Assembly: GCF_016583785.1 (NCBI RefSeq)
Contig: NZ_NRRU01000041.1
Coordinates: 1-44,509, forward strand
Direction of reading: 5' to 3'
DNA length: 44,509 nt
Source of the DNA: Rubrivivax gelatinosus
Lineage (GTDB): Bacteria > Pseudomonadota > Gammaproteobacteria > Burkholderiales > Burkholderiaceae_C
Shown: positions 33,212 through 42,651 of the stretch, piece by piece
Layout of the letters: the number at the start of each line of letters is the position of its first letter
Position numbering within the stretch: the first letter of the stretch is position 1
The notes under the pieces: generated by a model
What the model saw: the letters and a program-made list of their open reading frames with translations, nothing else
What the model was told of the DNA's origin: nothing
The model's database searches: none
Position numbers and translations under genes: made by a program

Positions 33212-33726
33212 GCGACGCCGCGCGCTTCTTCGCGCGCGCGCTTGGCCATCTTGATCTTGATGCGCTCGCGCTTGAGCAGGCTCAGGTACTCGACGAACAC
33301 CTTGCCGTCGAGGTGGTCGATCTCGTGCTGGGCGCAGACCGCGGCCAGGCCGTCGAGATCGAGTTCGAACGCCTGGCCCTCGCGGTCGAGCGCGCGCACC
33401 GTCACCTGGGCGTTGCGCGTCACCCGGTCCCAGACCTGGGGCACCGACAGGCAGCCTTCCTCCCAGATCACCTTCTCGGCGCTGCGCGCGACGATCTGCG
33501 GGTTGATGAAGACCATGGGCTGATCGTGCTCGGGCGAGGTGTCCATCACGAACAGGCGTTCGTGCACGTCGACCTGGGTCGCCGCGAGGCCGACGCCTTC
33601 GCATTCGTACATGGTGTCGATCATGTCGGCGACGAGCTGCTTGACGCGCTCGTCGACCGCCGCGACCGGGCGCGCGACGGTGTTCAGCCGGGGATCTGGA
33701 TAGCGCAGGATCGGAAGTTGGGCCAT
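33208..33726 (-). CDS. def: Peptide deformylase
   Basis: Def removes N-formyl groups from new proteins using Fe(II) or another metal. The 172-residue protein has the three family motifs: GVGLAATQV (motif 1, GxGxAAxQ), EEGCLSVP with the metal Cys (motif 2), and [14 protein letters not shown] with HExxH-type metal ligands (motif 3, QHEIDH). ATG 33726 gives the standard [14 protein letters not shown]. It starts the def-fmt pair and is divergent from the LysM gene across 218 bases. Confidence 0.97.
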   Translation of the reverse strand: MAQLPILRYPDPRLNTVARPVAAVDERVKQLVADMIDTMYECEGVGLAATQVDVHERLFVMDTSPEHDQPMVFINPQIVARSAEKVIWEEGCLSVPQVWDRVTRNAQVTVRALDREGQAFELDLDGLAAVCAQHEIDHLDGKVFVEYLSLLKRERIKIKMAKRAREEARGVA

Positions 33727-33944
33727 GGTGCACTGCAAGCGACGCCCGGCTGTCCGGACCGGGCCACGGCGCGACGCCCGGCAGCGTGACGAGCTGCACA
33801 CGGGCGTGGCGGCAACGACGAATTCGTTACGACAACAAGGGTTTACGGGCAGAATCTGCCAATTCAAGTGAGCAGTTCGTGCCCGCCGCAATGCGAATTG
33901 TCGCACCCGCCGCGCGCCGTCCCTTGCGAGGAGAGCAAAGACCC
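33727..33944. promoter_or_regulatory. Divergent def / LysM-gene intergenic region
   Basis: At 218 bases this is the longest non-coding gap. It must hold promoters for def-fmt and for the LysM-dprA-smg run. It is locally AT-richer near 33815-33890 and contains two short palindromes: ACGAATTCGT (33818-33827) and GGCAGA/TCTGCC around one A (33848-33860). GAGGAGAG at 33928 is the LysM-gene ribosome binding site. No clear -35/-10 pair is assigned. Confidence 0.45.
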
Positions 33945-35123
33945 ATGAGCCGTTCGAGGCCGAAGATGAACACGCGCTGGGGAGCGCTCGCCGCCCGGGC
34001 CGCCGTCGTGGCCGCCGCCAGCGCCGTGCTGCCGGCGCTCGCCGCACCGAACTACCCCGTCACCCCCGACCAGCGTGCGACCGCGCACCAGGTCGCGCAG
34101 GCCGGCGTGCCGCTGGCCGAACTGGCTCCCGACGCCCCCCAGACCCACACCGTGCGCCCCGGCGACACGCTCTGGGACATCTCCAAGCTCTTCCTGAAGA
34201 GCCCCTGGCGCTGGCCCGAGCTCTGGGGCATGAACCTCGAGCAGATCCGCAATCCGCACCTGATCTACCCCGGGCAACTGCTGGTGCTGGTCAAACGCGA
34301 CGGCCGCGCGATGCTGCAGGTCGGGCAGTCGCTGACCGCCGACCCGCAGACCGTGCGCCTGTCGCCGCGGGTGCGCGCCGAACTGCTGGAAAACGGCGCG
34401 ATCGCATCGATACCGCTGCACCTGATCGGCCCCTTCCTGAACGAGGCGGTGGTCTTCGACAGCAACGAGCTCGAACTCGCGCCGCGCATCGTCGCGACCC
34501 AGGAAGGCCGCGTGCTGCTGTCGCGCGGCGAGACCGCCTACGTGCTGGGCGACCTGGGCGGCGCACGCGAGTTCCGCCTGTTCCGCGAGGCGCAGCCGCT
34601 GCGCGACCCGGAGACGCGCGAGATCCTCGGTTACGAGGCGCGTTACGTCGGCACCGCCGAATACGTTCGCCCCGGCGAAGAGCGTTTCGGCGCCGACGGC
34701 AAACCCGTGACCGTGCCCGCCACCTTCGTCGTCAGCACGATCCGGCTCGAGGTCGGCGTCGGCGACCGGCTCTCGCCGGTGCCGCAGCGCGAGCTGACGG
34801 CTTACGCGCCGCACGCTCCGGCAGCGCCGATCGACGGCCGCATCGTCTCGCTCTACGGCGACGCGCTGTCGGCGGGCCAGAACCAGATCGTCGCGCTGAA
34901 CAAGGGCCGCCGCGACGGCCTGGAACGCGGCCACGTGCTCGCGCTCTGGCGCGCCGGCCGCGCCGACTTCGACACCACCTCCGGCAAGAAGAAACCGATC
35001 CAGCTGCCCGACGAGCGCCACGGCCTGCTGTTCGTCTTCAGCGCCTTCGAGCGCGTGTCCTACGCGCTGATCATCAACGTCAAAGACCCCGTGCATCCGG
35101 GCGACCGCTTCACAGCACCGTGA
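33945..35123 (+). CDS. Secreted LysM peptidoglycan-binding protein
   Basis: The product has 392 residues with a signal peptide that probably ends ALA near residue 34. One LysM domain follows ([31 protein letters not shown] ... IYPGQLLVL, about residues 67-115), which binds peptidoglycan glycan chains. The remaining 270 residues are a beta-rich conserved region ([43 protein letters not shown]) of unknown role. GAGGAG 9-14 bases upstream supports ATG 33945; ATG 33966 is a shorter alternative. In Burkholderiales this gene commonly stands before dprA, as here, and opposite def-fmt. Confidence 0.9.
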   Translation: MSRSRPKMNTRWGALAARAAVVAAASAVLPALAAPNYPVTPDQRATAHQVAQAGVPLAELAPDAPQTHTVRPGDTLWDISKLFLKSPWRWPELWGMNLEQIRNPHLIYPGQLLVLVKRDGRAMLQVGQSLTADPQTVRLSPRVRAELLENGAIASIPLHLIGPFLNEAVVFDSNELELAPRIVATQEGRVLLSRGETAYVLGDLGGAREFRLFREAQPLRDPETREILGYEARYVGTAEYVRPGEERFGADGKPVTVPATFVVSTIRLEVGVGDRLSPVPQRELTAYAPHAPAAPIDGRIVSLYGDALSAGQNQIVALNKGRRDGLERGHVLALWRAGRADFDTTSGKKKPIQLPDERHGLLFVFSAFERVSYALIINVKDPVHPGDRFTAP

Positions 35124-35124
35124 G

Positions 35125-35206
35125 CCCCCCCGGAAGCGCCTTCGGCGCCTCCCCCCCCGAGGGGGGGCGCCGCCAGCGGACCGGCAAAGCCGGATCCGCG
35201 GCGGCA
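35125..35206. repeat. Compound hairpin element between LysM gene and dprA
   Basis: Three stem-loops stand in a row just after the LysM-gene stop: GCGCC-TTC-GGCGC; a C7/G7 stem around CGA; and a longer stem closed by GCCGCC/GGCGGC with an inner CCGGC-AAA-GCCGG. This layout resembles the dispersed REP-like intergenic elements I recall from Rubrivivax/Comamonadaceae-type genomes, and it could also end LysM-gene transcription. Only one copy is present in this window. Confidence 0.55.
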
Positions 35207-35278
35207 GCTTGGCAGCGCCGGCGCCGTGCGCCTACGGTGCCGCCCGGCAGCCCCGGCATCTGAAACCGCGCCTAGCCG

Positions 35279-36367
35279 ATGGCTGCACCGGACGACTTCG
35301 ACGCCTGGTTCCGGCTTTTGCAGACGCCGGGGCTGGGGCGCGAGGGGGTACGGCGGCTGCTGGCGGCGTTCGGCAGCCCCGAAGCCGCGCTGGCGGCGAC
35401 GCCAGCGGCGCTGACCGAACTGGGCGGCCCCGCGCTCGCCGCGACGATGGCGCGGCCGGCACCTGAATGCGTTCCGCGTCTGGCCGCCGCCCGCGCCTGG
35501 CTCGCCGGCGGCGACGACCACCATGTGCTGACGCTGGGCGACGCCGCCTATCCACCGCTGCTGCTGCAGACCGCCGACCCGCCGCTGCTGCTGTATGTGC
35601 AGGGCCGGCCCGAGTTGCTCGCGGCCGAGTCGGTGGCCATCGTCGGCAGCCGTGACGCCACGCCCCAGGGGCTGGCGAACGCACGCGAATTCGCCCAGGC
35701 GCTGGCTGAGGCCGGTTTCGCGGTGATTTCAGGCCTGGCCGCGGGCATAGACGGTGCCGCCCACGAAGGCGCACTGGCGGCCGGCGGCACGACGCTGGCG
35801 GTGGTCGGCACCGGGCCCGACCGCGTCTACCCGGCGCGGCACAAGGCACTGGCGCGGCGCGTCGTCGCCCACGGCGCCATCGTCAGCGAGTTCGACCCCG
35901 GCACGCCGGTGCTGCCGGAGAACTTCCCGCAGCGCAACCGCATCATCGCCGGGCTGGCGCGCGGCACGCTGGTCATCGAGGCCGCGCTGCGCTCGGGTTC
36001 GCTGATCACCGCGCGCCTGGCGGCCGAGGCCGGGCGCGAGGTGTTCGCGCTGCCGGGCTCGATCCGCTCGCCGGTGGCGCGCGGCTGCCACGCGCTGATC
36101 AAGCAGGGTGCGGCGCTGGTCGAAAGCGCCGACGACGTGCTGGAAGCGCTGCGCGGCAGCCGCCCGGCCGCGGCGCCGCAGGCGCCCGAAACCGACGCCG
36201 ACCCGGTGCTCGCCGCGCTCGGCCACGACCCCGCGACGCTCGACGCGCTGCTCGCGCGCACCGGCTGGCCGACGGCCGAACTGAACGCGCGCCTGCTCGA
36301 ACTCGAGCTCGACGGCCGCGTCGACAGGCTGCCGGGCGGACTTTTCCAACGCCGCGTGGCCGCTTGA
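35279..36367 (+). CDS. dprA: DNA-processing protein DprA
   Basis: DprA binds incoming single-stranded DNA in natural transformation and loads RecA. The 362-residue protein has an N-terminal SAM-like helical part (LLQTPGLGREGVRRLLAAFG), the Rossmann-type core (VAIVGSRDATPQGLANARE; SGLAAGIDGAAHEGAL; NFPQRNRIIAGLARGTLVIEAALRSGSLITARLAAEAGREVFALPG) and a C-terminal winged-helix DML1-like domain. It lies 155 bases after the LysM gene and 46 bases before smg. Presence alone does not show competence. Confidence 0.96.
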   Translation: MAAPDDFDAWFRLLQTPGLGREGVRRLLAAFGSPEAALAATPAALTELGGPALAATMARPAPECVPRLAAARAWLAGGDDHHVLTLGDAAYPPLLLQTADPPLLLYVQGRPELLAAESVAIVGSRDATPQGLANAREFAQALAEAGFAVISGLAAGIDGAAHEGALAAGGTTLAVVGTGPDRVYPARHKALARRVVAHGAIVSEFDPGTPVLPENFPQRNRIIAGLARGTLVIEAALRSGSLITARLAAEAGREVFALPGSIRSPVARGCHALIKQGAALVESADDVLEALRGSRPAAAPQAPETDADPVLAALGHDPATLDALLARTGWPTAELNARLLELELDGRVDRLPGGLFQRRVAA

Positions 36368-36413
36368 AAATCTGCCCCCGGCAGCGGCCGGGACCGTGGG
36401 TTATAGTGAACCG

Positions 36414-36866
36414 ATGTTCGACGTCCTCGTGTACCTCTACGAGACCTACTGGCGTCCGGACGCGTGTCCGGACCACCAGCAGCTCCAGCGCAAGCTGTCG
36501 GCCGTCGGCTTCGAATCCGACGAGATCCAGGAAGCCCTGCGCTGGCTGGACGGGCTGGCGACGAGCGCCGAATCCTGCGTCGACAGCGCCACACCGGGCA
36601 GCCTGCGCGTCTACACCGAAGGCGAGCGCGACCTGCTCGGCGAAGAGTCGATCGGCTTCATCTGCTTCCTCGAGTCGGCCGGCGTGCTGCCGGCGCCGAT
36701 GCGCGAGATGGTCATTGACCGCGCCACCGCGATCGGCAGCGGCCCGATCGAGCTCGAAGACCTGAAGATCATCGTGCTGATGGTCTTCTGGAGTCTGGGC
36801 GAAGAGCCCGACGCGCTGATCCTCGACGAACTCTTCGTCGCCGCCGAAGACCGGCTGATCCACTGA
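36414..36866 (+). CDS. smg: DUF494 family protein Smg
   Basis: The product has 150 residues and begins MFDVLVYLYETYW, the hallmark of the Smg/DUF494 family; FESDEIQEALRWLDGL and the acidic end ILDELFVAAEDRLIH also fit. The biochemical role is unknown. ATG 36414 is chosen over an in-frame GTG at 36396. In related genomes smg usually follows dprA, as here, and precedes topA; here a convergent DUF1631 gene follows instead. Confidence 0.92.
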   Translation: MFDVLVYLYETYWRPDACPDHQQLQRKLSAVGFESDEIQEALRWLDGLATSAESCVDSATPGSLRVYTEGERDLLGEESIGFICFLESAGVLPAPMREMVIDRATAIGSGPIELEDLKIIVLMVFWSLGEEPDALILDELFVAAEDRLIH

Positions 36867-36884
36867 GCGGCGCCAGGCGCCGCT
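36866..36884. terminator. Symmetric hairpin between convergent smg and DUF1631 gene
   Basis: GCGGCGCC and GGCGCCGC flank one A, extended by an A-T pair, in the 25-base gap between the two stop codons. It is usable from both strands, but no T-run is seen on either side, so efficiency is uncertain. Confidence 0.45.
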
Positions 36885-36891
36885 AGCCCCG

Positions 36892-39231
36892 CTAGTTCAG
36901 CAGGCGCGACGCGTCGACGTCCAGTTTGGCCAGCGCGCTGCGCGTCGCCCGCACCGTCAGCGCCTCGTCCTGGGCCGGCAGCAGCAGCCCGGCTTGCAGG
37001 AATGACGCCAGCCGCTGCTGCTGGAACAGCACGCAGCGCCCCTGAGCCGTGACGAACAGCGTCAGCTGCCGCCGCATGCCCTGCCAGGCGAGCTGCACCG
37101 CCTCGTGGCGCTCGCGGTACTCGAGCATGTACCAGCTGCCGACCTGCAGCTCGCGCGCCCAGGCCAGCATTGCCGGCGTCGGCATCGAGCCGCCGTCCAG
37201 CACCACCTCCAGGTCGGCGCTCTGGTGGCCCGACAGGTCGAGCACCATCGACTCGTCGATCTGCACGTCCTCGGCGTCGGGCAGCAGCTCTTCCAGCGTC
37301 TCCAGCCGGTCCATCAGCTCGCGCAGGCGCTCGTCGGGGATGGCCGCGGTCTTGGCGGTGAAAGCCGCCGCCAGCGAGTTGTTCAGCAGCTGGATCTGCT
37401 CGTCCTGGCGCTCGGCGTCCATGCCGGCGGCGGCCATGCCCTCGCGCAGCGACTTCAACAGCGGCGGCAGGCGCCGGATGACCTCGGCGCGTTCCTCGCG
37501 CGTGACCTTGGCGCTGGCCGACCAGATCAGGTCGGCGGCGGCGCGCTTCATTGCCCGTGTCTGCTTGCCCTGGGCGCCGTAGCTGACCGCGGTCGTCGCC
37601 AGCACGTCGGCCCAGACGTGGAACAGGAACTGGCGCACGCCTTCCTGCACCGGCATGTCGTTCAACATGCGGCGCAGCTCGATCGTGTACTGGATCGCCA
37701 GCGTCTCGCGCTGCTCGACCTGCTGCGCCAGCGAGACGCCGCGGCGCGTGGTCTCGTTCTCGGTGCGGAAGTAGTGCTCGAGGAACTTCTCGAACTCGGT
37801 GAGCACGGTCTGGAACACGCGCCGGCCGGTGTCGGGGTAGGCCTCGACGACCTGGACGATGCGCTTGATCTCGCGCTCGAGCGCGTCGCCGACCTTCTGC
37901 GCCGCGCTGTCGAAGCCCATCACGCAGGCACCCATGCGGTCGATCAGGCGCCGCGCCGGATGGTCGACCGTGGCGAAGAAATCGGGCTCGGTGACGGCCA
38001 CACGCAGCACCGGCATCTGCAGCCGGGCGAACCAGACGCGCACCGCCGCCGGGATGCGCTCCTCGGTCAGGATGCTCTGGAACAAGAGCGCGACGATCTC
38101 GATGGTGGCGCGCTCCTCGGACGAGGCGGCGGCCTTCTTCAGCGCCTGCTTGCGCTGCTGGAGGTCCTCCAGCATCACCGGCGCCGTGGCCGAGGCCTCG
38201 ACGCCGGCGGCGGTGGTCGTCATGCGCTGGCGGATGCCGGCCTCGGCGGTGTCGATCGCACGCGCGAGCCCGGGCGAGAGCCCCTGCGGCCGCGTCGACT
38301 GGCCGAAAGCCGGCACCTGGCGGCCGACGAGCCGGTTCAGACGCCCGAGCAGCGCCTCGGCGTGGTCGCGCCCGCGCGCCAGCGGCGCGGCGCGTGTCAT
38401 CAGCCGGGTCTCGTCGCCGACGCCGCGCATCAGCCCACTGCCCGACGCGTAGGCCGACGGCGGCCCCGAGGCCGGCGCGTTGCCCCAGCCCGAAGCCGGC
38501 CCGGTTTCGCCTGAACCACCGCCACCGGAACCGCCGCCCTGCCCCCAGCCGCCGGTCGGCGCCGCGCTCGCGTGCCCGCGCGAGCGCCGGATGAAGGGCC
38601 GCAGGTCGACCTCGGGCAGCACGCCGTGTTCGGCGAGCCAGCGGTTGGTCTCGTGGTAGGCCTCTTCGGACAGCAGCGCGAACTCCTCGTGCAGCACCGG
38701 CTGCAGTTCGCGCCACGAGGCCAGCGTCTGCCCGGAAGCACGCCAGGCCTCGAAGACGATGCGCGCCAGCACGTGGGCGCGCAGCATGTCGTGGGCGTCG
38801 AGCTCGCCGCGGCCTTCGAGGTGGGCGATGCGCGAGCGCAAGTCGGCGAACTCCCAGGACGCGCGGTCCATCATCGCCAGCGCCAGGCGCGAGGTGACGA
38901 TCTCGAGCTCGATGGTGTCGTCGTCGACCAGGGTCAGCTGGCCCGGCGACAGCGAGGGCAGGTCACCCAGCCGGGTGGTGGAGCCGCCGTGCAACAGCGC
39001 GTGGCGCAGGCCGTTGACCAGGCCGCGGTGCCAGGACTGGGCACCGGCGTTGATGCCCTGCATCAGGTCGCGCCGGCGCTGGAAGGTGGCGTGCTCGGAC
39101 GGTTTTTCGAACAGGCCGCGGGCGCCGTCGAGTGCGGCCTGCACCAAGCCCGGCAGGCCCTTCACCAGTTCCTCGGTGTACAGGCGCCGCGCCTGGCTCG
39201 CGAGGTTGGTGTTGGGAGCGCCGGTCGCCAT
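36892..39231 (-). CDS. DUF1631 family protein
   Basis: The product has 779 residues and no signal peptide or membrane segment. The N-terminal region (about 1-220) is helical with VDDDTIELEIVTSRLALAMMD; a Gly/Ser-rich linker at about 225-275 (GQGGGSGGGGSGETG and neighbours) separates it from a long helical middle. The C-terminal 110 residues are beta-rich (LQVGSWYMLEYRERHEAVQLAWQGM), resembling the PilZ-like ending of DUF1631 proteins. Database names such as thymidine phosphorylase for this family are misannotations. A c-di-GMP link is possible from the PilZ-like end but the RxxxR/D-xSxxG binding motifs are not clear. It lies 51 bases after secF. Confidence 0.85.
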   Translation of the reverse strand: MATGAPNTNLASQARRLYTEELVKGLPGLVQAALDGARGLFEKPSEHATFQRRRDLMQGINAGAQSWHRGLVNGLRHALLHGGSTTRLGDLPSLSPGQLTLVDDDTIELEIVTSRLALAMMDRASWEFADLRSRIAHLEGRGELDAHDMLRAHVLARIVFEAWRASGQTLASWRELQPVLHEEFALLSEEAYHETNRWLAEHGVLPEVDLRPFIRRSRGHASAAPTGGWGQGGGSGGGGSGETGPASGWGNAPASGPPSAYASGSGLMRGVGDETRLMTRAAPLARGRDHAEALLGRLNRLVGRQVPAFGQSTRPQGLSPGLARAIDTAEAGIRQRMTTTAAGVEASATAPVMLEDLQQRKQALKKAAASSEERATIEIVALLFQSILTEERIPAAVRVWFARLQMPVLRVAVTEPDFFATVDHPARRLIDRMGACVMGFDSAAQKVGDALEREIKRIVQVVEAYPDTGRRVFQTVLTEFEKFLEHYFRTENETTRRGVSLAQQVEQRETLAIQYTIELRRMLNDMPVQEGVRQFLFHVWADVLATTAVSYGAQGKQTRAMKRAAADLIWSASAKVTREERAEVIRRLPPLLKSLREGMAAAGMDAERQDEQIQLLNNSLAAAFTAKTAAIPDERLRELMDRLETLEELLPDAEDVQIDESMVLDLSGHQSADLEVVLDGGSMPTPAMLAWARELQVGSWYMLEYRERHEAVQLAWQGMRRQLTLFVTAQGRCVLFQQQRLASFLQAGLLLPAQDEALTVRATRSALAKLDVDASRLLN

Positions 39232-39282
39232 CGGTCGGTCGTCCGTGGTGAGAAGGCCGCGAGCAGCCGTTGCGAACCGACT

Positions 39283-40317
39283 CTACACCACGGCCCCGGC
39301 GTTCGGGTCGTTCGGGTCGTTCTCCTTGGCCCCGGCCTTGACCAGGTCCTCGCGCTTGACGCCCAGCCACATCGCGATGCCGGCGGCGACGAAGATCGAC
39401 GAGTAGATGCCGAACAGGATGCCGATGGTCAGCGCCATCGCGAAGTAGTGCAGCGTCGGGCCGCCGAAGAACAGCATCGACAGCACCATCATCTGAGTCG
39501 AGCCGTGGGTGATGATGGTGCGGCTGGTGGTGCTCGTGATCGCGTGGTCGATGACCTGGGTCGTCGTCATCTTGCGCATGCGGCGGAAGGTCTCGCGGAT
39601 CCGGTCGAAGATGACGACCGATTCGTTGACCGAGTAGCCCAGCACCGCCAGCACCGCCGCCAGCACCGCCAGCGAGAACTCCCACTGGAAGAAGGCGAAG
39701 AAGCCCAGGATGATGACGACGTCGTGCAGGTTGGCGATGACGCCGGCGACGGCGAACTTCCACTCGAAGCGGAAGGCCAGGTACATCATGATGCCCAGCA
39801 CCGTGAAGCCCAGCGCCAGCGCGCCGTCGCGCGCCAGTTCGGCGCCGACCGAGGGACCGACGAGCTCGGTGCGCGAGAGCTTCAGCGGCTCGGCACCCGC
39901 AGCCGTCGTGCACGACGGCCGGCTGACCTGCTCGCCCTGGGGCGTCGTGTACTCCTTGGTCGCGACGCTGCCGCTCTCGGCCGTGCACAGCACGTCGAAG
40001 ACGCGGCTGGCGACCTGGTCCTGCTTCTCGCCTTCGCGGATCGGCAGCCGGATCATCACGTCGCGCGAGGTGCCGAAGTTCTGCACCTGCACCTCGCCGA
40101 AGCCCAGCGTCTCGACCGCCTGGCGCGTGCGCTCCAGGTCGGCCGGCTGCGAATAGGCCACCTCGACGACGGTGCCGCCGGTGAACTCGATCGACAGGTG
40201 CAGCCCGCGGTGGAAGATGAAGAAGACCGCGGCCAGGAAGGTCAGGAAGGAGATGACGTTCAGCGCCAGCGTGTAGCGCATGAACGGGATGTCGCGGCGG
40301 AAACGGAAGAATTCCAT
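39283..40317 (-). CDS. secF: Protein translocase subunit SecF
   Basis: SecF works with SecD to pull proteins across the inner membrane using the proton gradient. The 344-residue protein has an N-terminal helix, the periplasmic FTGGTVVEV motif (residues about 45-53), then five more helices with GYSVNESVVIFDRIRE and the TSRTIITHGSTQMMVL region. It is somewhat longer than E. coli SecF (323), mainly in the periplasmic P4-like loop around the CTAESGSVATKEYT segment. It starts 9 bases after secD. Confidence 0.96.
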   Translation of the reverse strand: MEFFRFRRDIPFMRYTLALNVISFLTFLAAVFFIFHRGLHLSIEFTGGTVVEVAYSQPADLERTRQAVETLGFGEVQVQNFGTSRDVMIRLPIREGEKQDQVASRVFDVLCTAESGSVATKEYTTPQGEQVSRPSCTTAAGAEPLKLSRTELVGPSVGAELARDGALALGFTVLGIMMYLAFRFEWKFAVAGVIANLHDVVIILGFFAFFQWEFSLAVLAAVLAVLGYSVNESVVIFDRIRETFRRMRKMTTTQVIDHAITSTTSRTIITHGSTQMMVLSMLFFGGPTLHYFAMALTIGILFGIYSSIFVAAGIAMWLGVKREDLVKAGAKENDPNDPNAGAVV

Positions 40318-40326
40318 GACGTCCCC

Positions 40327-42228
40327 TCAGGCCTCGGCCTTGTTCTGTTCGGCCGGCAGCGTGCCGCCGTTCGGGCGCCAGACCTGCCCGATCGACACCG
40401 ACTTGAGTTTCTTCTGGCGGCCGTACCAGAGGTTCACGAGGCCGCGCGAGAACAGCACCGCCGAGAACATCGAGGTCAGGATGCCCAGGCAGTGCACGAC
40501 GGCGAAGCCGCGCACCGGGCCGGAACCGAAGGCCAGCAGCGCCAGGCCGGCGATCAGCGTCGTCACGTTGGAGTCCAGGATCGTGCCCCAGGCGCGCTCG
40601 TAGCCGGCGCTGATCGCCACCTGCGCCGACGCGCCGTTGCGCAGCTCCTCGCGCACGCGCTCGTTGATCAGCACGTTGGCGTCGATCGCCATGCCCAGCA
40701 CCAGCGCGATGGCGGCGATGCCCGGCAGCGACAGCGTCGCCTGCAGCATCGACAGCACCGCGATCAGCAGCAGCAGGTTGAAGCCCAGCGCCAGCGTCGA
40801 GAACACGCCGAACAGCATGTAGTAGGCGCACATGAAGATCGAGATCGCGACGAAGCCCCAGAGCACGCTGTGGAAGCCCTTGGAGATGTTCTCCGCACCC
40901 AGGCTCGGGCCGATCGTGCGTTCCTCGATGATCTCCATCGGCGCGGCCAGCGAGCCGGCGCGCAGCAGCAGCGCCTGGTCGCTCGCTTCCTCGGTCGTCA
41001 TGCGCCCGGAGATCTGCACCCGGCCGCCGCCGATCTCGCTGCGGATGACCGGCGCGGTGACGACCTCGCCCTTGCCCTTCTCGAACAGCAGGATGGCCAT
41101 GCGCTTGCCGACGTTCTCGCGCGTGACGTCTTTGAAGATGCGCGCGCCGCGCGCGTCCAGCGTCAGGTTGACGGTCGGCTCGTGCGTCTGGCCGTCGAAG
41201 CCCGGCTGGGCGTCGGTCAGGTTCTCGCCGGTCAGCACGACGTTGCGGTAGACGATGACCGGCTGGCCGCCGCGTTCGAGGAAGCGTTCGCTGCCGAAGG
41301 GCACCGGGCCCGAGCCGCGCATCGCCTCGGTCGCCTCGCTGGTCTCGTTGACCAGGCGGATCTCCAGCGTCGCGGTGCGGCCGATGATGTCCTTGGCCTT
41401 GGCCGTGTCCTGCACGCCGGGCAACTGCACGACGACGCGGTCCAGGCCCTGCTGCTGGATCACGGGCTCGGCGACGCCGAGTTCGTTGACGCGGTTGTTC
41501 AGCGTCGAGATGTTCTGCTTGAGCGCCTGCTCCTGCACGCGCGTGGCCGCGGCGGGCTTGAGCGTGCCGACGAGCTTGAGGTCGCCGCTGGCGGCGTCGG
41601 CGGTGGCCGTCCAGTCGAGGTCGGGCAACTGGTCGCCGAGCAGCGTGCGCGCCTGTTCGGCCAGCGCCGGCTCGCGGAAACGCACCTCGACGGCGTTGCC
41701 TTCACGCGTGATGCCGGCGTGGCGGATGTTCTTGTCGCGCAGCATCGTGCGCACGTCGCCGGCGACGGCCTCGGCCTTCTTCGTCAGCGCCGCCTTCATG
41801 TCGACCTGCATCAGGAAGTGCACGCCGCCGCGCAGGTCCAGCCCCAGGTACATCGGCAGCGCGTGGATCTTGGCCATCCAGGCGGGCGAACGCGACAGCA
41901 GGTTCAGCGCGACGATCCAGGTCGGGTCGTTCGGGTCCGGGTTGAGCGCGTGCGCGATCGCGTCCTTGGCCTTGATCTGGGTGTCGGTGTCGGCGAAACG
42001 CGCGCGCACCGAGGCGCCGTCGAGCTGCACGAAGTCGGCCTTCAGGCCGGCCGTCGCGAGCACCTGCTCGACCCGCTGGACCATTGCCGGATCCATCTTC
42101 ACGGTGGCCTTGCCCGAGGACACCTGCACCGCGGGCGCCTCGCCGTAGAAGTTCGGCACCGTGTAGAGCAGGCCGACCACGAAGGCGAAGGCGAGGATCG
42201 CGTACTTCCACCAGGGGTTGCGGTTCAT
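40327..42228 (-). CDS. secD: Protein translocase subunit SecD
   Basis: SecD forms the large subunit of the SecDF motor. The 633-residue product (E. coli 615) has helix 1 at the N-terminus, YLGLDLRGGVHFLMQVD (the conserved DLRGG), the P1 head domain, and five C-terminal helices with ALVLGMAIDANVLINERVREELRNG and TTLIAGLALLAFGSGPVRGFA. It sits in the canonical yajC-secD-secF order, 48 bases after yajC. Confidence 0.97.
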   Translation of the reverse strand: MNRNPWWKYAILAFAFVVGLLYTVPNFYGEAPAVQVSSGKATVKMDPAMVQRVEQVLATAGLKADFVQLDGASVRARFADTDTQIKAKDAIAHALNPDPNDPTWIVALNLLSRSPAWMAKIHALPMYLGLDLRGGVHFLMQVDMKAALTKKAEAVAGDVRTMLRDKNIRHAGITREGNAVEVRFREPALAEQARTLLGDQLPDLDWTATADAASGDLKLVGTLKPAAATRVQEQALKQNISTLNNRVNELGVAEPVIQQQGLDRVVVQLPGVQDTAKAKDIIGRTATLEIRLVNETSEATEAMRGSGPVPFGSERFLERGGQPVIVYRNVVLTGENLTDAQPGFDGQTHEPTVNLTLDARGARIFKDVTRENVGKRMAILLFEKGKGEVVTAPVIRSEIGGGRVQISGRMTTEEASDQALLLRAGSLAAPMEIIEERTIGPSLGAENISKGFHSVLWGFVAISIFMCAYYMLFGVFSTLALGFNLLLLIAVLSMLQATLSLPGIAAIALVLGMAIDANVLINERVREELRNGASAQVAISAGYERAWGTILDSNVTTLIAGLALLAFGSGPVRGFAVVHCLGILTSMFSAVLFSRGLVNLWYGRQKKLKSVSIGQVWRPNGGTLPAEQNKAEA

Positions 42229-42276
42229 GGGGATTCCTGGAGCTCGGGGCGCGCCGCAGCCGGCTGCCCGGGGGAT

Positions 42277-42600
42277 TTACTTGTAGGAGCCCTTGGGCAG
42301 GACCTGCAGCACCGAGGCGCGCTGCACCTGCAGCTCGACGCCGTCGGCGACCTCGACGTGCAGGATGCTGTCGCTGATCTTGGCGACACGGCCGATGACG
42401 CCGCCGGCGATGACGACCTCGTCGCCCTTGGCCAGGGCCTCGACCATCGTCTTGTGTTCCTTCTGTTTCTTCATCTGCGGCCGGATCATGATGAAGTACA
42501 GCACCACGAACATCAGCGCCAGCGGCAGCAGGCTGAACAGCGAGGACTCGGTGCCGCCGGCGGGAGCGGCGGCCTGGGCAAAGGCGGAGGAAATGAACAC
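42277..42600 (-). CDS. yajC: Sec translocon accessory subunit YajC
   Basis: YajC is a small single-helix partner of SecDF. The 107-residue protein has a helix at about 23-42 (LLPLALMFVVLYFIMIRPQ) followed by the conserved RPQMKKQKEHKTMVEALAKGDEVVIAGGVIGRV. The start is GTG 42600 with AAGGA 5 bases upstream; no ATG is available before the helix. In many proteobacteria queA and tgt precede yajC; here an O-antigen-ligase-like gene does. Confidence 0.95.
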   Translation of the reverse strand: MFISSAFAQAAAPAGGTESSLFSLLPLALMFVVLYFIMIRPQMKKQKEHKTMVEALAKGDEVVIAGGVIGRVAKISDSILHVEVADGVELQVQRASVLQVLPKGSYK

Positions 42601-42651
42601 GTCTATCCTTCTGGATGTCTGGGGCCCGCTGGCGCAGGCGAACCTCGGATT

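Noticed and set aside
36402..36407. TATAGT before smg as a promoter
   Set aside because: No -35 hexamer at the right spacing; the gene is close enough to dprA to be read through from it.
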